Shown: one piece after another, positions 17,732-27,374 of the stretch | How the letters are laid out: each line of letters begins with the position of its first letter | Numbering within the stretch: the stretch's first letter is position 1 | Assembly: GCA_905479325.1 (NCBI GenBank) | Contig: CAJQLW010000005.1 | Coordinates: 1 to 64,000 of the forward strand | DNA: 64,000 bases | From: an uncultured Flavobacteriales bacterium | GTDB taxonomy: Bacteria > Bacteroidota > Bacteroidia > Flavobacteriales_E > Vicingaceae | Reading direction: 5' to 3' | Translations under genes and position numbers: made by a program | Notes under the pieces: generated by a model | Seen by the model: the letters and a program-made list of their open reading frames with translations, nothing else | Told to the model about the DNA's origin: nothing | The model's database searches: none

Positions 17732-18220
17732 ATGAGAAAATTAACATTGTCACTCTTTAGTATTGCCACAATCTTAGTAGTTTGTGCAGCATTTACCGAA
17801 CCCAATTGCGATTCTAAGACTTTGAAAAAGGAAGGAATTTCGGAGTTAAACCCTTTTTACTATTCAGCCTCAAAGGTGAATACGATTAGTTACGATTATA
17901 AAGCATCTAGAAAAGAGATTGAAGTTCCTTTGTTTAAAGGAGAAAAGTATAAAATGGTATTCAATAAAAAAGGCTTACCAAAAGACGTAGTTGTTGAAAT
18001 ATTTGACAAGGACAATTCTCACTCTAATAGAAAGGCTGTATTTACATCAGAAGGAAATACAGCGGATATCATCTCTTATTCTCCGGAAAAATCAAAAAAC
18101 ATGTTTATTCGGTATACAATACCTAAAGCAGATGGCGTAAAAGAAGACGGTTGTTTAGTTTTCATTTTAGGCTATCAGCTGACTTTTGTTGCTGACAAAA
18201 AGGAGACAGAATCTAATTAA
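17732..18220 (+). CDS. Small secreted protein, module copy A
   Basis: The ATG at 17732 begins a signal peptide (MRKLTLSLFSIATILVVCAAF); a TTG three codons upstream is less likely. The mature protein is beta-rich and contains KEIEVPLFKGEKYKMVF, VVVEIFDKDN and DGCLVFILGYQ. The same ladder of motifs occurs in the small protein at 48644-49069 (AEFHLTLYGQSTYRF, LIFRMYDEERN, SGCAVLLVGF), so the two are paralogues. Function unknown. The next gene, a lipoprotein, also has a paralogue beside the other copy, so the pair forms a module. Confidence 0.75.
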   Translation: MRKLTLSLFSIATILVVCAAFTEPNCDSKTLKKEGISELNPFYYSASKVNTISYDYKASRKEIEVPLFKGEKYKMVFNKKGLPKDVVVEIFDKDNSHSNRKAVFTSEGNTADIISYSPEKSKNMFIRYTIPKADGVKEDGCLVFILGYQLTFVADKKETESN

Positions 18221-18254
18221 TTTCAATAGACCAAAACAAGTTAAGAATACCACT

Positions 18255-19121
18255 ATGAATATATTAAATACATCATTAAAGTCGATAGCTGCTTTATCAT
18301 TAGCGGGAGTTTTATTTGCATGCGCAGAAGCTCCTAAAGAAACTGAAACAACTGAAGAAGTGACTCAAGAATTAGTTGAAGAGGAAGAAGTAGAAGTATA
18401 TGAAAGTAATTTCATCCTTCCATCTCCTATTCAAATAGCAGCCATGTTTAACAGAGCAGGACTAAAATATGAAGGAGGAATTACCAATCCAACTTCAAAT
18501 ATTAGCAAGTACAATACAAAAACTGCGCGTTATTTAAACTTTGGCGTATACAGTGCAGATTTAGCTTATGCGGTTTTAAACAGCGAAAGACAGGCATCCT
18601 TAGACTACATTAAGGTGGTAAGAGAACTCTCTGAAGCGATAGGTATACCTGGTATTTTTGATGGAGGAAATCTCTTAACCAGTTTTGAAAAAAACATTGA
18701 CAATCAAGATTCCATTTTATACATTCTTACTGAGATAAAAAGCAGAACAGACGATTATTTATCAGAAAATAATGATGAATCAAAAGAAGCTGTATTTTTC
18801 TCTGCTGCTTGGGTTGAAGGTATGTATTTAGGATCCAAAAGTGCTACAACTGAATCTTCAATCACGCCAAGAATTATTGAACAAATGTCAATTTTGAAAA
18901 ATGTAATTAGTGCTGTAAAAAATCAGAATGACCCAAGTTTAGACTTAACAGCCTTAATTGAAGGCTTGGAAGAAATTCAAACTACATTTGAAAGTTTCAA
19001 AGAAGTAAAAGCATTAGATAATCCTGATGTTTCATTTTCAGATATAACGCTAACAAACGAAGAGATTTTGTTGTTAAATCAGAAAATTGAAGATTTAAGA
19101 GCGAGTATAATTAACGGATAA
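18255..19121 (+). CDS. Uncharacterised lipoprotein, module copy A
   Basis: The start at 18255 gives a lipoprotein signal peptide ending LFAC; an upstream frame extension overlaps the previous gene and is rejected. After a Glu/Thr-rich linker, the 288-residue protein is mainly helical. It shares clear blocks with the lipoprotein at 47713-48636: [58 protein letters not shown] and [18 protein letters not shown]. No known enzyme motif is visible. It is cotranscribed with the small secreted protein (gap 34 bases) and closed by a terminator. Confidence 0.78.
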   Translation: MNILNTSLKSIAALSLAGVLFACAEAPKETETTEEVTQELVEEEEVEVYESNFILPSPIQIAAMFNRAGLKYEGGITNPTSNISKYNTKTARYLNFGVYSADLAYAVLNSERQASLDYIKVVRELSEAIGIPGIFDGGNLLTSFEKNIDNQDSILYILTEIKSRTDDYLSENNDESKEAVFFSAAWVEGMYLGSKSATTESSITPRIIEQMSILKNVISAVKNQNDPSLDLTALIEGLEEIQTTFESFKEVKALDNPDVSFSDITLTNEEILLLNQKIEDLRASIING

Positions 19122-19136
19122 GCTTAATTCTTATTG

Positions 19137-19169
19137 AAAAAGCCTCGTTAAAAGCGAGGCTTTTTTTTT
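19137..19169 (+). terminator. Rho-independent terminator after module A
   Basis: AAAAAGCCTCG pairs with CGAGGCTTTTT around a seven-base loop and ends in a run of nine T. It isolates the module from thrS. Confidence 0.9.
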
Positions 19170-19192
19170 ATCAAAAATCAAAAGCAAGGAGT

Positions 19193-19200
19193 TACCTTTG
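19193..19200 (+). promoter_or_regulatory. Putative -7 box of the thrS operon promoter
   Basis: TACCTTTG matches the TAnnTTTG consensus exactly and lies 19 bases before the thrS ATG. The T-rich end of the upstream terminator occupies the -33 region. Confidence 0.5.
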
Positions 19201-19219
19201 CAGCCCTAAAACAAACAAG

Positions 19220-21151
19220 ATGATTAAAATTACTTTGCCAGATGGTTCTGTGCGAGAATTTGAGAAAGGAGCAACAGCTTTGGATGTTGCAAAAAGCATA
19301 AGTGAAGGATTAGCGCGCAACGTATTAGCCGCTATGGTGAATGGACAGGTTGTAGATGCTTTTAGAGCGATTGAAAGCGATTCTAACCTGCAACTGCTAA
19401 CGTGGAATGATGATGAAGGGAAAGAGACCATGTGGCATTCTTCTGCTCACTTATTAGCTGAAGCTCTTGAAACTATCTATCCAGGAATAAAATTAGGCAT
19501 AGGTCCTCCCATTGAAAATGGCTTTTACTACGATGTAGATTCGGGTGACAAGGTAATTACAGAAGCGGATCTCGTTACAATTGAGAAAAAAATGACGGAA
19601 CTTGCCCGTCAGAAAAGTGAATATTCGCGTAAAGAAATTTCCAAAGCAGAAGCTGTTGCCTATTACCAAGAAAAAGGCGATGAATACAAACTTGATTTAT
19701 TGGAAGGATTAGAAGATGGTAATATCACATTTTATACCCAAGGTAACTTCACAGATCTTTGTCGAGGACCACACATCCCCAATACAGGATTTATTAAGGC
19801 CATTAAACTTTTAAGTTTAGCGGGTGCATATTGGCGTGGAGACGAGAAGAACAAACAACTTACTCGTATTTACGGAATTACATTCCCGAAAGCCAAAGAA
19901 CTAACCGAGTATTTAGAACTATTAGAAGAGGCAAAAAAACGAGATCATAGAAAATTAGGTAAAGAACTTGAGCTTTTTACATTTTCTCAGAAAGTTGGTC
20001 AAGGCTTGCCACTTTGGTTGCCAAAAGGGGCTCAATTAAGAGAGCGATTAGAAAACTTTATGAAGAAGGCTCAACTTGAAGCAGGTTATTTACCGGTTAT
20101 TACTCCCCATATAGGAAGTAAAGAGCTATACATCACCTCAGGTCATTATCAAAAATATGGAGCGGACTCATTTCAACCAATTCATACGCCAAACGAGAAT
20201 GAAGAGTTTTTGTTGAAACCAATGAACTGCCCTCACCATTGCGAAATTTACAAATCAAAGCCTCGCTCTTACAAAGATTTACCTGTTCGTTTCGCAGAAT
20301 TCGGAACAGTATATAGGTATGAGCAAAGTGGCGAGTTGCACGGTTTAACTAGAGTTCGAGGATTTACGCAAGATGATGCCCACCTTTTTTGCAGACCAGA
20401 ACAGGTGGAAGAAGAATTTAAAAAAGTAATTGATTTAGTATTGTATGTTTTCAAAGCGTTAAAATTTGAGGAATTTACCGCTCAAATTTCGTTACGAGAC
20501 AAAGACGATAAAAGCAAGTACATTGGAAGCGACGAAAATTGGGAAAAAGCAGAACAAGCAATTATAAACGCCGTTAAAGGCAAAGATTTAAATACTGTTG
20601 TAGAGTATGGGGAAGCCGCCTTCTACGGTCCAAAATTGGATTTTATGGTGAAGGATGCCCTTGGTAGAAAATGGCAATTAGGAACCATACAAGTTGACTA
20701 CAACCTACCAGAACGTTTTGAATTGGAGTATATTGGAAGTGACGATTTGCGCCATAGACCTGTAATGATTCACAGAGCGCCGTTTGGTTCGCTTGAACGT
20801 TTTGTAGCTGTTTTAATTGAGCATTGTGGCGGGAATTTCCCCCTTTGGTTAACCCCAGATCAGATCGCAATTTTACCTCTGAGTGAAAAATACAACGAAA
20901 ACTGTAAAGAGGTTTTAAATCTGCTAAATAAATACGATATTCGCGGCTTCGTAGATGATAGAAACGAAAAAGTAGGTAAAAAGATCAGAGATGCAGAAGT
21001 ATCTAAGGTTCCCTACATGTTAATCATAGGCGAAAAAGAGATAGAAAATGGCACACTTTCAGTAAGAAAACACGGAGAAGGTGACATTGGAACCATGACA
21101 ATAGAAGAGTTTTCTATGTTAATTGGAAAAGAAATTGAAGAATTAGTATAA
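19220..21151 (+). CDS. thrS: Threonyl-tRNA synthetase
   Basis: This 643-residue enzyme charges tRNA-Thr in the cytosol. Domain order is standard: TGS (1-62), editing N2 domain with HSSAH and the CRGPH motif, class II catalytic core with the zinc ligands in MNCPHH, DDAHLF and [13 protein letters not shown], and a C-terminal anticodon-binding domain (from about 540). It heads the classical thrS-infC-rpmI-rplT operon. Confidence 0.98.
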   Translation: MIKITLPDGSVREFEKGATALDVAKSISEGLARNVLAAMVNGQVVDAFRAIESDSNLQLLTWNDDEGKETMWHSSAHLLAEALETIYPGIKLGIGPPIENGFYYDVDSGDKVITEADLVTIEKKMTELARQKSEYSRKEISKAEAVAYYQEKGDEYKLDLLEGLEDGNITFYTQGNFTDLCRGPHIPNTGFIKAIKLLSLAGAYWRGDEKNKQLTRIYGITFPKAKELTEYLELLEEAKKRDHRKLGKELELFTFSQKVGQGLPLWLPKGAQLRERLENFMKKAQLEAGYLPVITPHIGSKELYITSGHYQKYGADSFQPIHTPNENEEFLLKPMNCPHHCEIYKSKPRSYKDLPVRFAEFGTVYRYEQSGELHGLTRVRGFTQDDAHLFCRPEQVEEEFKKVIDLVLYVFKALKFEEFTAQISLRDKDDKSKYIGSDENWEKAEQAIINAVKGKDLNTVVEYGEAAFYGPKLDFMVKDALGRKWQLGTIQVDYNLPERFELEYIGSDDLRHRPVMIHRAPFGSLERFVAVLIEHCGGNFPLWLTPDQIAILPLSEKYNENCKEVLNLLNKYDIRGFVDDRNEKVGKKIRDAEVSKVPYMLIIGEKEIENGTLSVRKHGEGDIGTMTIEEFSMLIGKEIEELV

Positions 21152-21161
21152 TAAATTAATC

Positions 21162-21178
21162 AGGAGGACCACGAAATA
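21162..21178 (+). promoter_or_regulatory. Strong Shine-Dalgarno sequence with ATA start codon of infC
   Basis: AGGAGG (21162-21167) is followed eight bases later by ATA (21176-21178), after which the IF-3 sequence begins in frame. Nearly all other genes here have A-rich leaders without Shine-Dalgarno. An in-frame ATT at 21155 lies before the AGGAGG and is a less likely start. Confidence 0.75.
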
Positions 21179-21727
21179 GCACGACAACAGCGCCCCAGAA
21201 GATTTGTAAGGAAAGAAGATCCACACAAAATCAACGAAAAAATTTCTGCAAGAGAAGTAAGAGTAGTTGGAGAAGGAATAGAACAAGGGGTTTATTCCAT
21301 CCAAGCTGCTTTGCAGATGGCTCAAGAAGCCGATTTGGATTTGGTAGAGATCTCACCGAACGCTGCCCCACCGGTAGTAAAAATCATCGATTACAAGAAA
21401 TTCTTGTACGAGCAGAAAAAACGCCAGAAAGAAATGAAGGCGAAAGCGGTGAAGGTTATTATTAAAGAAATTCGTTTTGGACCGAACACGGACGACCACG
21501 ATTATGAATTTAAGCTGAAACATGCTCAAAAGTTCATTTCTGAAGGCGCCAAAGTTAAATCCTACGTTTTCTTTAAAGGACGTTCTATCCTATTTAAAGA
21601 GAAAGGACATATCTTATTGTTAAAGTTCGCCCAAGCCTTGGAAGAGATTGCTACAGTAGAGTCTATGCCAAAAATGGAAGGTAAGCGTATGATTATGATG
21701 CTAGCTCCCAAAAAGAAAAGTAAATAA
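21176..21727 (+). CDS. infC: Translation initiation factor IF-3, non-canonical ATA start
   Basis: IF-3 binds the 30S subunit, prevents premature joining of subunits and checks start codons. The protein is recognisable from (M)[20 protein letters not shown] through the linker ([17 protein letters not shown]) to the C-terminal domain ([20 protein letters not shown]). No ATG, GTG or TTG is available at the correct N-terminus: the first Met in frame is at codon 46 and would remove half of the N-domain. The family start falls on ATA 21176, giving 183 residues. In E. coli the AUU start of infC lets IF-3 repress its own synthesis; the same logic is likely here. Confidence 0.9.
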   Translation: MARQQRPRRFVRKEDPHKINEKISAREVRVVGEGIEQGVYSIQAALQMAQEADLDLVEISPNAAPPVVKIIDYKKFLYEQKKRQKEMKAKAVKVIIKEIRFGPNTDDHDYEFKLKHAQKFISEGAKVKSYVFFKGRSILFKEKGHILLLKFAQALEEIATVESMPKMEGKRMIMMLAPKKKSK

Positions 21728-21750
21728 GTTTAATTCAATATATAGAACAC

Positions 21751-21948
21751 ATGCCAAAAATGAAGACGACCTCTAGCGCTAAAAAGCGTTTTAAAATTAC
21801 AGGGTCAGGAAAGATTAAAAGAAAGCATGCTTTTAAAAGTCACATTTTGACCAAAAAAGCTACAAAAAGAAAGAGAAACTTAACAGCAGCAACATTGGTG
21901 CACAAGGCCGACGAGTCTAACATTAAATTGCAATTGTGCATGAAGTAA
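21751..21948 (+). CDS. rpmI: 50S ribosomal protein L35
   Basis: The 65-residue, very basic protein begins [25 protein letters not shown], the L35 signature, and has the expected length. It lies between infC and rplT, 23 bases after infC. The start has no Shine-Dalgarno. Confidence 0.97.
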   Translation: MPKMKTTSSAKKRFKITGSGKIKRKHAFKSHILTKKATKRKRNLTAATLVHKADESNIKLQLCMK

Positions 21949-22049
21949 AACCTTTCTGGTTATCGTAATTCATAAATAACAAAACCCGAATTATCGCCAA
22001 TTATAAAAGTGTTTGAAAAAACCACGATACTTCAAAAAACGAAAAGAAA

Positions 22050-22394
22050 ATGCCAAAGTCAACAAATTCAGTAGCTGCAAAAGCTCGTAGAAAAAAAGTC
22101 CTCAAGCAGGCAAAAGGATACTTCGGAAGAAGAAAAAATGTTCACACTGTAGCTAAAAACGCAGTAGAAAAAGCAGGTGTATATGCATACACAGGCAGAA
22201 AATTAAAGAAAAGAAACTTTAGAGGTTTATGGATTCAAAGAATAAATGCTGCAACTCGTTTGCACGATATGTCTTATTCTGAATTCATGGGTAAATTAGC
22301 TAAGAAAGATATTCAATTGAATAGAAAAGTATTGGCTGACCTAGCAATGAACGATGCAACAGCATTTGAAGCAATTGTAAAAGCAGTAAAGTAA
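22050..22394 (+). CDS. rplT: 50S ribosomal protein L20
   Basis: The 114-residue protein has the L20 signatures [18 protein letters not shown] and [15 protein letters not shown]20 is an early assembly protein of the large subunit and in other bacteria represses rpmI-rplT translation. The 101-base gap after rpmI is long for this operon, but I could not identify an L20-binding structure in it. A strong terminator follows. Confidence 0.97.
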   Translation: MPKSTNSVAAKARRKKVLKQAKGYFGRRKNVHTVAKNAVEKAGVYAYTGRKLKKRNFRGLWIQRINAATRLHDMSYSEFMGKLAKKDIQLNRKVLADLAMNDATAFEAIVKAVK

Positions 22395-22424
22395 TTCAAA
22401 ACCTCTGTTATTAAACTTATTTAG

Positions 22425-22460
22425 AAACTCCTTCCCCATTTGGGCGAAGGAGTTTTTTTT
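22425..22460 (+). terminator. Terminator of the thrS-infC-rpmI-rplT operon
   Basis: AAACTCCTTC (22425-22434) pairs with GAAGGAGTTT (22446-22455), with an inner CCC/GGG pairing and a run of T. Confidence 0.92.
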
Positions 22461-22477
22461 TATTCTAATTTTAACAA

Positions 22478-23743
22478 ATGACGGCAATCAAAAAATGGCA
22501 CTTTTTAGTCTTTTTTTTTAGTGTATTAACCATCATTTTTATTGGTGTTGAGTTTAAACGCCCAGCTGATTTATTTGTATATCTTCAAGCTTCAGCTGAA
22601 TTATTCTCAAATAAAAACATATATAACGAGTTGTATGGCAATCCCGCCATGTTATTCTACTTTGGTAATCCCATTTTTACAAGCCTACTCTACCCGTTTA
22701 GTAAAATCCCTATTCTACTTGCAACCACAATTTGGAAGCTCCTAAGTCTACTTTCTCTTTTACGAATCATATTTATTATTGATGAGTGGGTTTTTAAACC
22801 TAACTTAAAAATGAATAGCAACTTAAATGCAATTGCTATTCTCTGCTTGAGCTCTATTTACTATATATATAGTAATTTACATCTGATTCAGATGACCATT
22901 ATAATTTTATTCTTGAGCTTAGAATCGTTGAATCAAATTTTTAAAAGGAATAATGAAATTGTCGGAGGTACGCTTCTTTCTCTTGCCTTAGCAATTAAAC
23001 TAACGCCAATTGTTTTTATACCTTACCTACTTTTTAAACAGAAATGGAAAACGGTCATTGCTCTTGGCATATCCATCCTATTGCTGATTGTTTTACCAAG
23101 TGTATTTTTAGGGTGGGATCAAAACTTAGCTATGTGGTCTAATTGGCTTGAAGCACTAACTCCAGAAAAAGAAGAGTGGGCAATTTTTGACATGAACAAT
23201 AGAAAAAACCATGGTCTTAGTGCGTTGCTTTCAACTTTATTCATTGCAGGAATTGAAGACAACGTGGTGGATTTAACCCACAGACGACACTTAATTGACC
23301 TTGGCTATGATACCGTGAAGTATCTTATTTACGCCGCTCGAATTATTATTATTCTATTTACGTTCTACTTTTTAAGAAGAGAAACTAATAGTGTAGATTC
23401 CAAACTAAAGCTTTGGTGGCAATGGAGCTATTTATTTTTAATTATCACTCTATTTTTTCCTCAACAAAGGTTGTACAACTTTATATTCTTAATGCCTGCC
23501 CTCGGCTATCTAACTTTGTTTCAACTGAAACAATATGAAAGAATAAAAAAAATATCAGCAAGTAATATTTGGTTTTTGATTTGTATTATTACATTCAATT
23601 TAGAACTCATTTTAGGTGTTTACAGAAAATTTTATTGGTATCATAAATCAACAACTTATGCAACAATTGTTCTACTTATTCTGTTAGCTCTTTCCCTTCC
23701 TCACAAACTACTTGAGCATGAAAATAAACCAATTAAAATTTAG
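22478..23743 (+). CDS. GT87-like polytopic membrane glycosyltransferase
   Basis: This 421-residue integral membrane protein has about ten hydrophobic segments. Its N-terminus, with an acidic residue after the first helix (EFKRPADLFVYLQASAELF), and the SLALAIKLTPIVFIPYLLFKQKWK segment resemble the GT87 (DUF2029) family, which transfers sugars from polyprenyl-phosphate donors on the outer face of the membrane. A second protein of the same length and family lies at 33482-34747. The ATG is 16 bases after the rplT terminator. Confidence 0.75.
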   Translation: MTAIKKWHFLVFFFSVLTIIFIGVEFKRPADLFVYLQASAELFSNKNIYNELYGNPAMLFYFGNPIFTSLLYPFSKIPILLATTIWKLLSLLSLLRIIFIIDEWVFKPNLKMNSNLNAIAILCLSSIYYIYSNLHLIQMTIIILFLSLESLNQIFKRNNEIVGGTLLSLALAIKLTPIVFIPYLLFKQKWKTVIALGISILLLIVLPSVFLGWDQNLAMWSNWLEALTPEKEEWAIFDMNNRKNHGLSALLSTLFIAGIEDNVVDLTHRRHLIDLGYDTVKYLIYAARIIIILFTFYFLRRETNSVDSKLKLWWQWSYLFLIITLFFPQQRLYNFIFLMPALGYLTLFQLKQYERIKKISASNIWFLICIITFNLELILGVYRKFYWYHKSTTYATIVLLILLALSLPHKLLEHENKPIKI

Positions 23744-23763
23744 TAAATTACAGTAATATCACA

Positions 23764-23797
23764 TTTGACTCCTTAATTTTAAATCAAAATATTTTCA
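23764..23797 (+). promoter_or_regulatory. Putative promoter of the polyamine operon
   Basis: TTTG (23764-23767) and TATTTTCA (23790-23797, compare TAnnTTTG) are 22 bases apart. Transcription would start only about ten bases before the ATG at 23811. Confidence 0.45.
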
Positions 23798-23810
23798 CAT
23801 AATTATTTAG

Positions 23811-25241
23811 ATGAAAAACACCTATTTCGACCTTATTGATCAAAGTTATTACTTTCCACAAGAGGGTTTTGACTTAAAAAATGACAACCTCACCTTTCAC
23901 GGTATATCCTTAACTCATCTTATTGAGAAATATGGTACGCCATTTCGATTTATCTACCTGCCAAAAATTGGTGACCAAATAAAGAAGGCTAGAAACATTT
24001 TTAATCGATCAATTAAAAAAAATAATTACCGTGGAAAGTATCACTATTGCTATTGTACCAAGTGCAATCACTTTTCACATGTAGTGTCGGAAGCTTTAAA
24101 GCATAATGTAAATCTTGAGACTTCTTCTGCTTTTGATATTGATTTGATTTTGAAGTTATATTCAGAAGGTAAACTAGATAAAAACATTACCATAGTAAAC
24201 AATGGATACAAAACTGATGAATACCTCAGAAAAATTGTTAACCTAATAGAGTTAGGCTTTGATAATGTGATTTTAGTTTTAGACAGTAAAACTGAGATGG
24301 CTAGAATCAAGAAATTGAATTGTAGCAAAAAGATTAAGATTGGTATAAGAATGGCTATTAATGAAGAGCCTCAAGCATCCTATTACACCTCTCGATTAGG
24401 TATTTCTAACACTGATTTATTAGCGTTTTATGAAAATGAAATAGAAAATGAAGAGAGTGTAGAAATGGTAATGCTCCACTTTTTTGTAGATTCTGGAATT
24501 AAGGATACCATTTACTATTGGGGCGAGTTTATGAAAGCACTTAAGCTCTATGTGGATTTAAAGAAAAAATGCAATTCTTTGAGCGCATTTAATTTGGGTG
24601 GAGGTCTTCCAATAAGAAACAACTTGGGCTTTGAATACGACTACAACTACATCATTAACGAAATTGTAACAAACATTAAAAGCGTTTGCGACGAAGAAGG
24701 TATTATGGAGCCCGATATTTTTACTGAATTTGGAAAGTATACTGTTGGCGAAAGTGGTGCTATTGTATTTGAAGTAATTGAACAGAAGAAACAAAATGAC
24801 ACCGAAACTTGGTACATTATTGATAATAGTTTAATGAACACAATTCCTGACGCTTGGAGCATTAACGAAAAGTTTATTTTATTGCCAATCAATAAATGGA
24901 ATAATGAATACCAACGTACTGCCATTGGAGGAATTTCTTGCGACCATTCTGACTACTACAATTCCGAAGATTTAAACCAAGAAGTTCTTCTACCTAAAAT
25001 TAAAGAAGACGAAAAAGAACCACTTTACCTTGGCTTTTTTCACACTGGAGCTTATCAAGATGCAATTAGTGGATACGGAGGCATTAAACATTGCTTAATA
25101 CCTTCACCAAAACACATTATCATAGATCGTGATGATCAAGGCAATATTGTTGATTATATGTATAGAAATGAACAGTCTGCTGAAGAAATGTTCAAACTAT
25201 TAGGGTATAAAAAAACAAGTCAAAATAAAAATGATAAATAA
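23811..25241 (+). CDS. Arginine decarboxylase (fold III, short form)
   Basis: The 476-residue protein is a PLP enzyme of the alanine-racemase-fold decarboxylase group. The PLP lysine is in YCYCTKCNHFSH (about residue 84), the phosphate-binding loop in NLGGGLPI, and the catalytic Cys in GISCDHSDYYN. The start MKNTYFDLIDQSYYFPQEGF and the end region (YLGFFHTGAYQDAISGYGG) match the arginine decarboxylase type found in Bacteroidota, shorter than E. coli SpeA. It makes agmatine, which fits the agmatinase gene overlapping its end by 11 bases. Confidence 0.85.
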   Translation: MKNTYFDLIDQSYYFPQEGFDLKNDNLTFHGISLTHLIEKYGTPFRFIYLPKIGDQIKKARNIFNRSIKKNNYRGKYHYCYCTKCNHFSHVVSEALKHNVNLETSSAFDIDLILKLYSEGKLDKNITIVNNGYKTDEYLRKIVNLIELGFDNVILVLDSKTEMARIKKLNCSKKIKIGIRMAINEEPQASYYTSRLGISNTDLLAFYENEIENEESVEMVMLHFFVDSGIKDTIYYWGEFMKALKLYVDLKKKCNSLSAFNLGGGLPIRNNLGFEYDYNYIINEIVTNIKSVCDEEGIMEPDIFTEFGKYTVGESGAIVFEVIEQKKQNDTETWYIIDNSLMNTIPDAWSINEKFILLPINKWNNEYQRTAIGGISCDHSDYYNSEDLNQEVLLPKIKEDEKEPLYLGFFHTGAYQDAISGYGGIKHCLIPSPKHIIIDRDDQGNIVDYMYRNEQSAEEMFKLLGYKKTSQNKNDK

Positions 25242-26094
25242 TACAAATTACGCCGGTATTGAAGATGACTTTGCCAATAAAGAAACGGCAAAAGTATGGT
25301 TGCAATCCTTGCCCTACGACGGAACAAGTAGCTGGGGGAAAGGAGCTGATAAAGGATTTGATGCGTTTTTAGATGCGTCAGCAAACATGGAGTTGTACGA
25401 TATAGAAACTGACTCTGAAGCATACAGAAATGGTGTTTTTATTGTGAATCCAATTACAGAAGACAGCTCACCAGAAGCCGTTTTCAAAGCCATTTATGAA
25501 AGTACAACTGCGCTTTTAAAAGAAGGTAAATTTTTAACCTTTTTTGGTGGAGAACATGCTGTTAGTATTGGTATTATAAAAGCTTACTATGAGAAATTTA
25601 AGAACCTAACAGTTCTTCAATTAGATGCTCACACGGATTTACGACCAGAATACCTTGGTTCACCTTATAACCACGCTTGCGCTGTGTACGATACAAGTCA
25701 AAATGCCAACTTAATCCAAGTTGGTATTCGCAGCATGGACAAAAGCGAAATGCAATATGTTAATCGAGATCAATGTTATTTTGCAGAAGAAATTTACGGT
25801 AGAACAGATTGGATGCAACAGTCTATTGACCAAATGACTGACGACGTCTATCTCACAATTGACTTAGATGTATTTGACTCTTCTTTAATGCCTTCAACCG
25901 GTACTCCAGAACCAGGCGGATTATTTTGGAATGAAACAATTATCTACCTCAGAAAGGTTTTTGAACAGAAAAATATTGTAGGTTTGGACATTGTTGAGCT
26001 TGCCCCAATAGAAGGAAATGGAGCACCAAATTTTTTAGCAGCTAAATTATATTATAAGTTATTGAGTTATAAATTTGAATTAAATGGAAAATAG
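25231..26094 (+). CDS. speB: Agmatinase (ureohydrolase family)
   Basis: This 287-residue dimanganese enzyme of the arginase family has the metal-binding motifs GGEHAVSIG, DAHTDLRPEY and TIDLDVFDSS. In this position, between a decarboxylase and a deoxyhypusine-synthase-like enzyme, hydrolysis of agmatine to putrescine and urea is the obvious role. Both ends overlap neighbours by 11 bases, implying tight coupling. A true arginase is encoded separately at 62.0-63.0 kb. Confidence 0.88.
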   Translation: MINNTNYAGIEDDFANKETAKVWLQSLPYDGTSSWGKGADKGFDAFLDASANMELYDIETDSEAYRNGVFIVNPITEDSSPEAVFKAIYESTTALLKEGKFLTFFGGEHAVSIGIIKAYYEKFKNLTVLQLDAHTDLRPEYLGSPYNHACAVYDTSQNANLIQVGIRSMDKSEMQYVNRDQCYFAEEIYGRTDWMQQSIDQMTDDVYLTIDLDVFDSSLMPSTGTPEPGGLFWNETIIYLRKVFEQKNIVGLDIVELAPIEGNGAPNFLAAKLYYKLLSYKFELNGK

Positions 26095-27061
26095 AGGCCC
26101 TGTAGGAAAATTCATTACTGAGCATTACAAGCACTTTAATGCAGCATCACTTGTTGACGCCGCGAAAGGTTACGAAGAACATTTAGCAAGCGGTAAAAAA
26201 ATGCTTATTTCTTTGGCAGGAGCTATGAGTACTGCTGAGTTAGGTAAATCGTTGGCAGAAATGATTCGACAAGACAAGGTCCAAATTATTTCTTGTACAG
26301 GTGCTAATTTGGAAGAAGACTTGATGAACTTAGTAGCTCATTCTCATTATGAAAGAGTTCCAAACTACCGCGATTTAACTCCTAAAGAAGAATGGGACTT
26401 ACTGGAAAGAGGATTAAATAGAGTAACAGATACTTGTATTCCTGAAGAAGAAGCATTTAGAAGGTTACAAAGCCATGTGTTCAAACTTTGGAAAAAAGCA
26501 GAAGAACAAGGTGAACGCTATTTACCTCATAAGTATTTATATCAATTATTGCTTTCAGGGGAATTGGAGCAGTATTATGAGATTGACCCAAAAAATTCTT
26601 GGATGTTGGCTGCAGCAGAAAAAAATCTACCCATTATTTGCCCGGGTTGGGAAGACTCTACCTTAGGGAATATATTTGCTTCCTATTGTTTAAAGGAAGA
26701 GTTGAAACCTTCAACCATGAAATCAGGCATTGAATACATGACTTACTTGGCAAAATATTATACAAAAGAAGCCGGTAAAGAAGGAATTGGTTTTTTCCAA
26801 ATTGGAGGTGGAATTGCCGGTGATTTCCCCATTTGCGTAGTGCCTATGTTATACCAAGATATGGAACAAACAGATACCCCTTTTTGGAGTTATTTCTGTC
26901 AAATTTCAGATAGTACAACAAGTTATGGCTCATATTCTGGAGCTGTGCCAAACGAAAAAATTACTTGGGGTAAATTAGATATTAACACTCCTAAATTTAT
27001 AATTGAATCTGACGCTACAATCGTAGCTCCATTAATATTTGCATATTTGTTAAACTGGTAA
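26084..27061 (+). CDS. Deoxyhypusine-synthase-like protein, probable homospermidine synthase
   Basis: The 325-residue NAD-dependent enzyme belongs to the deoxyhypusine synthase family. The catalytic lysine lies in ITWGKLD, followed by the expected FIIESDATIVAPLIFAYL; the NAD region includes ISLAGAMSTAELGK and GGGIAGDFPICVVPM. Bacteria lack eIF5A, so the eukaryotic substrate is absent. Family members in bacteria are known to act as homospermidine synthases, and sym-homospermidine is a common polyamine in flavobacteria. With the two genes upstream it would complete arginine to putrescine to homospermidine. Confidence 0.82.
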   Translation: MENRGPVGKFITEHYKHFNAASLVDAAKGYEEHLASGKKMLISLAGAMSTAELGKSLAEMIRQDKVQIISCTGANLEEDLMNLVAHSHYERVPNYRDLTPKEEWDLLERGLNRVTDTCIPEEEAFRRLQSHVFKLWKKAEEQGERYLPHKYLYQLLLSGELEQYYEIDPKNSWMLAAAEKNLPIICPGWEDSTLGNIFASYCLKEELKPSTMKSGIEYMTYLAKYYTKEAGKEGIGFFQIGGGIAGDFPICVVPMLYQDMEQTDTPFWSYFCQISDSTTSYGSYSGAVPNEKITWGKLDINTPKFIIESDATIVAPLIFAYLLNW

Positions 27062-27074
27062 TAATAAAAAAACA

Positions 27075-27374
27075 ATGAGTACTCCAAATAAACCCAGAGT
27101 CGTAACGGCTTTTGAAAAGTTAGACAGTTCAATTCAACATCAAATTAAGTTAGAATATCCTGAAGGATTTAGTCAACACTTAATCAGTTTTGTAAATAAA
27201 GATGGTGAAAAAGTAAGCGCCTTAAGATTTGAAACTGATGAAAAAATCTATTTGATTAAAATGTCAATCATAATGGCTGAACAGTTAATTGAAAACGATG
27301 AAGACTACGATGATGATGGTAATTTAACAGACGATGCAAGGGAAGAATATGAAGATGAGGAGCTAGAAGATTGA
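27075..27374 (+). CDS. Conserved hypothetical acidic protein, 99 residues
   Basis: This small soluble protein has a conserved-looking N-terminal half (FEKLDSSIQHQIKLEYPEGF, then NKDGEKVSALRFETDEKIY) and a very acidic C-terminus (DEDYDDDGNLTDDAREEYED). I recall similar proteins across Bacteroidota but no function. It starts 13 bases after the polyamine operon and overlaps the next start, so it may belong to the same transcript. Confidence 0.7.
   Translation: MSTPNKPRVVTAFEKLDSSIQHQIKLEYPEGFSQHLISFVNKDGEKVSALRFETDEKIYLIKMSIIMAEQLIENDEDYDDDGNLTDDAREEYEDEELED

Noticed and set aside
26923-27132. Minus-strand frame of 69 codons around the end of the deoxyhypusine-synthase-like gene
   Set aside because: It overlaps two plausible plus-strand genes, has low-complexity aromatic composition and no homologue that I recognise.
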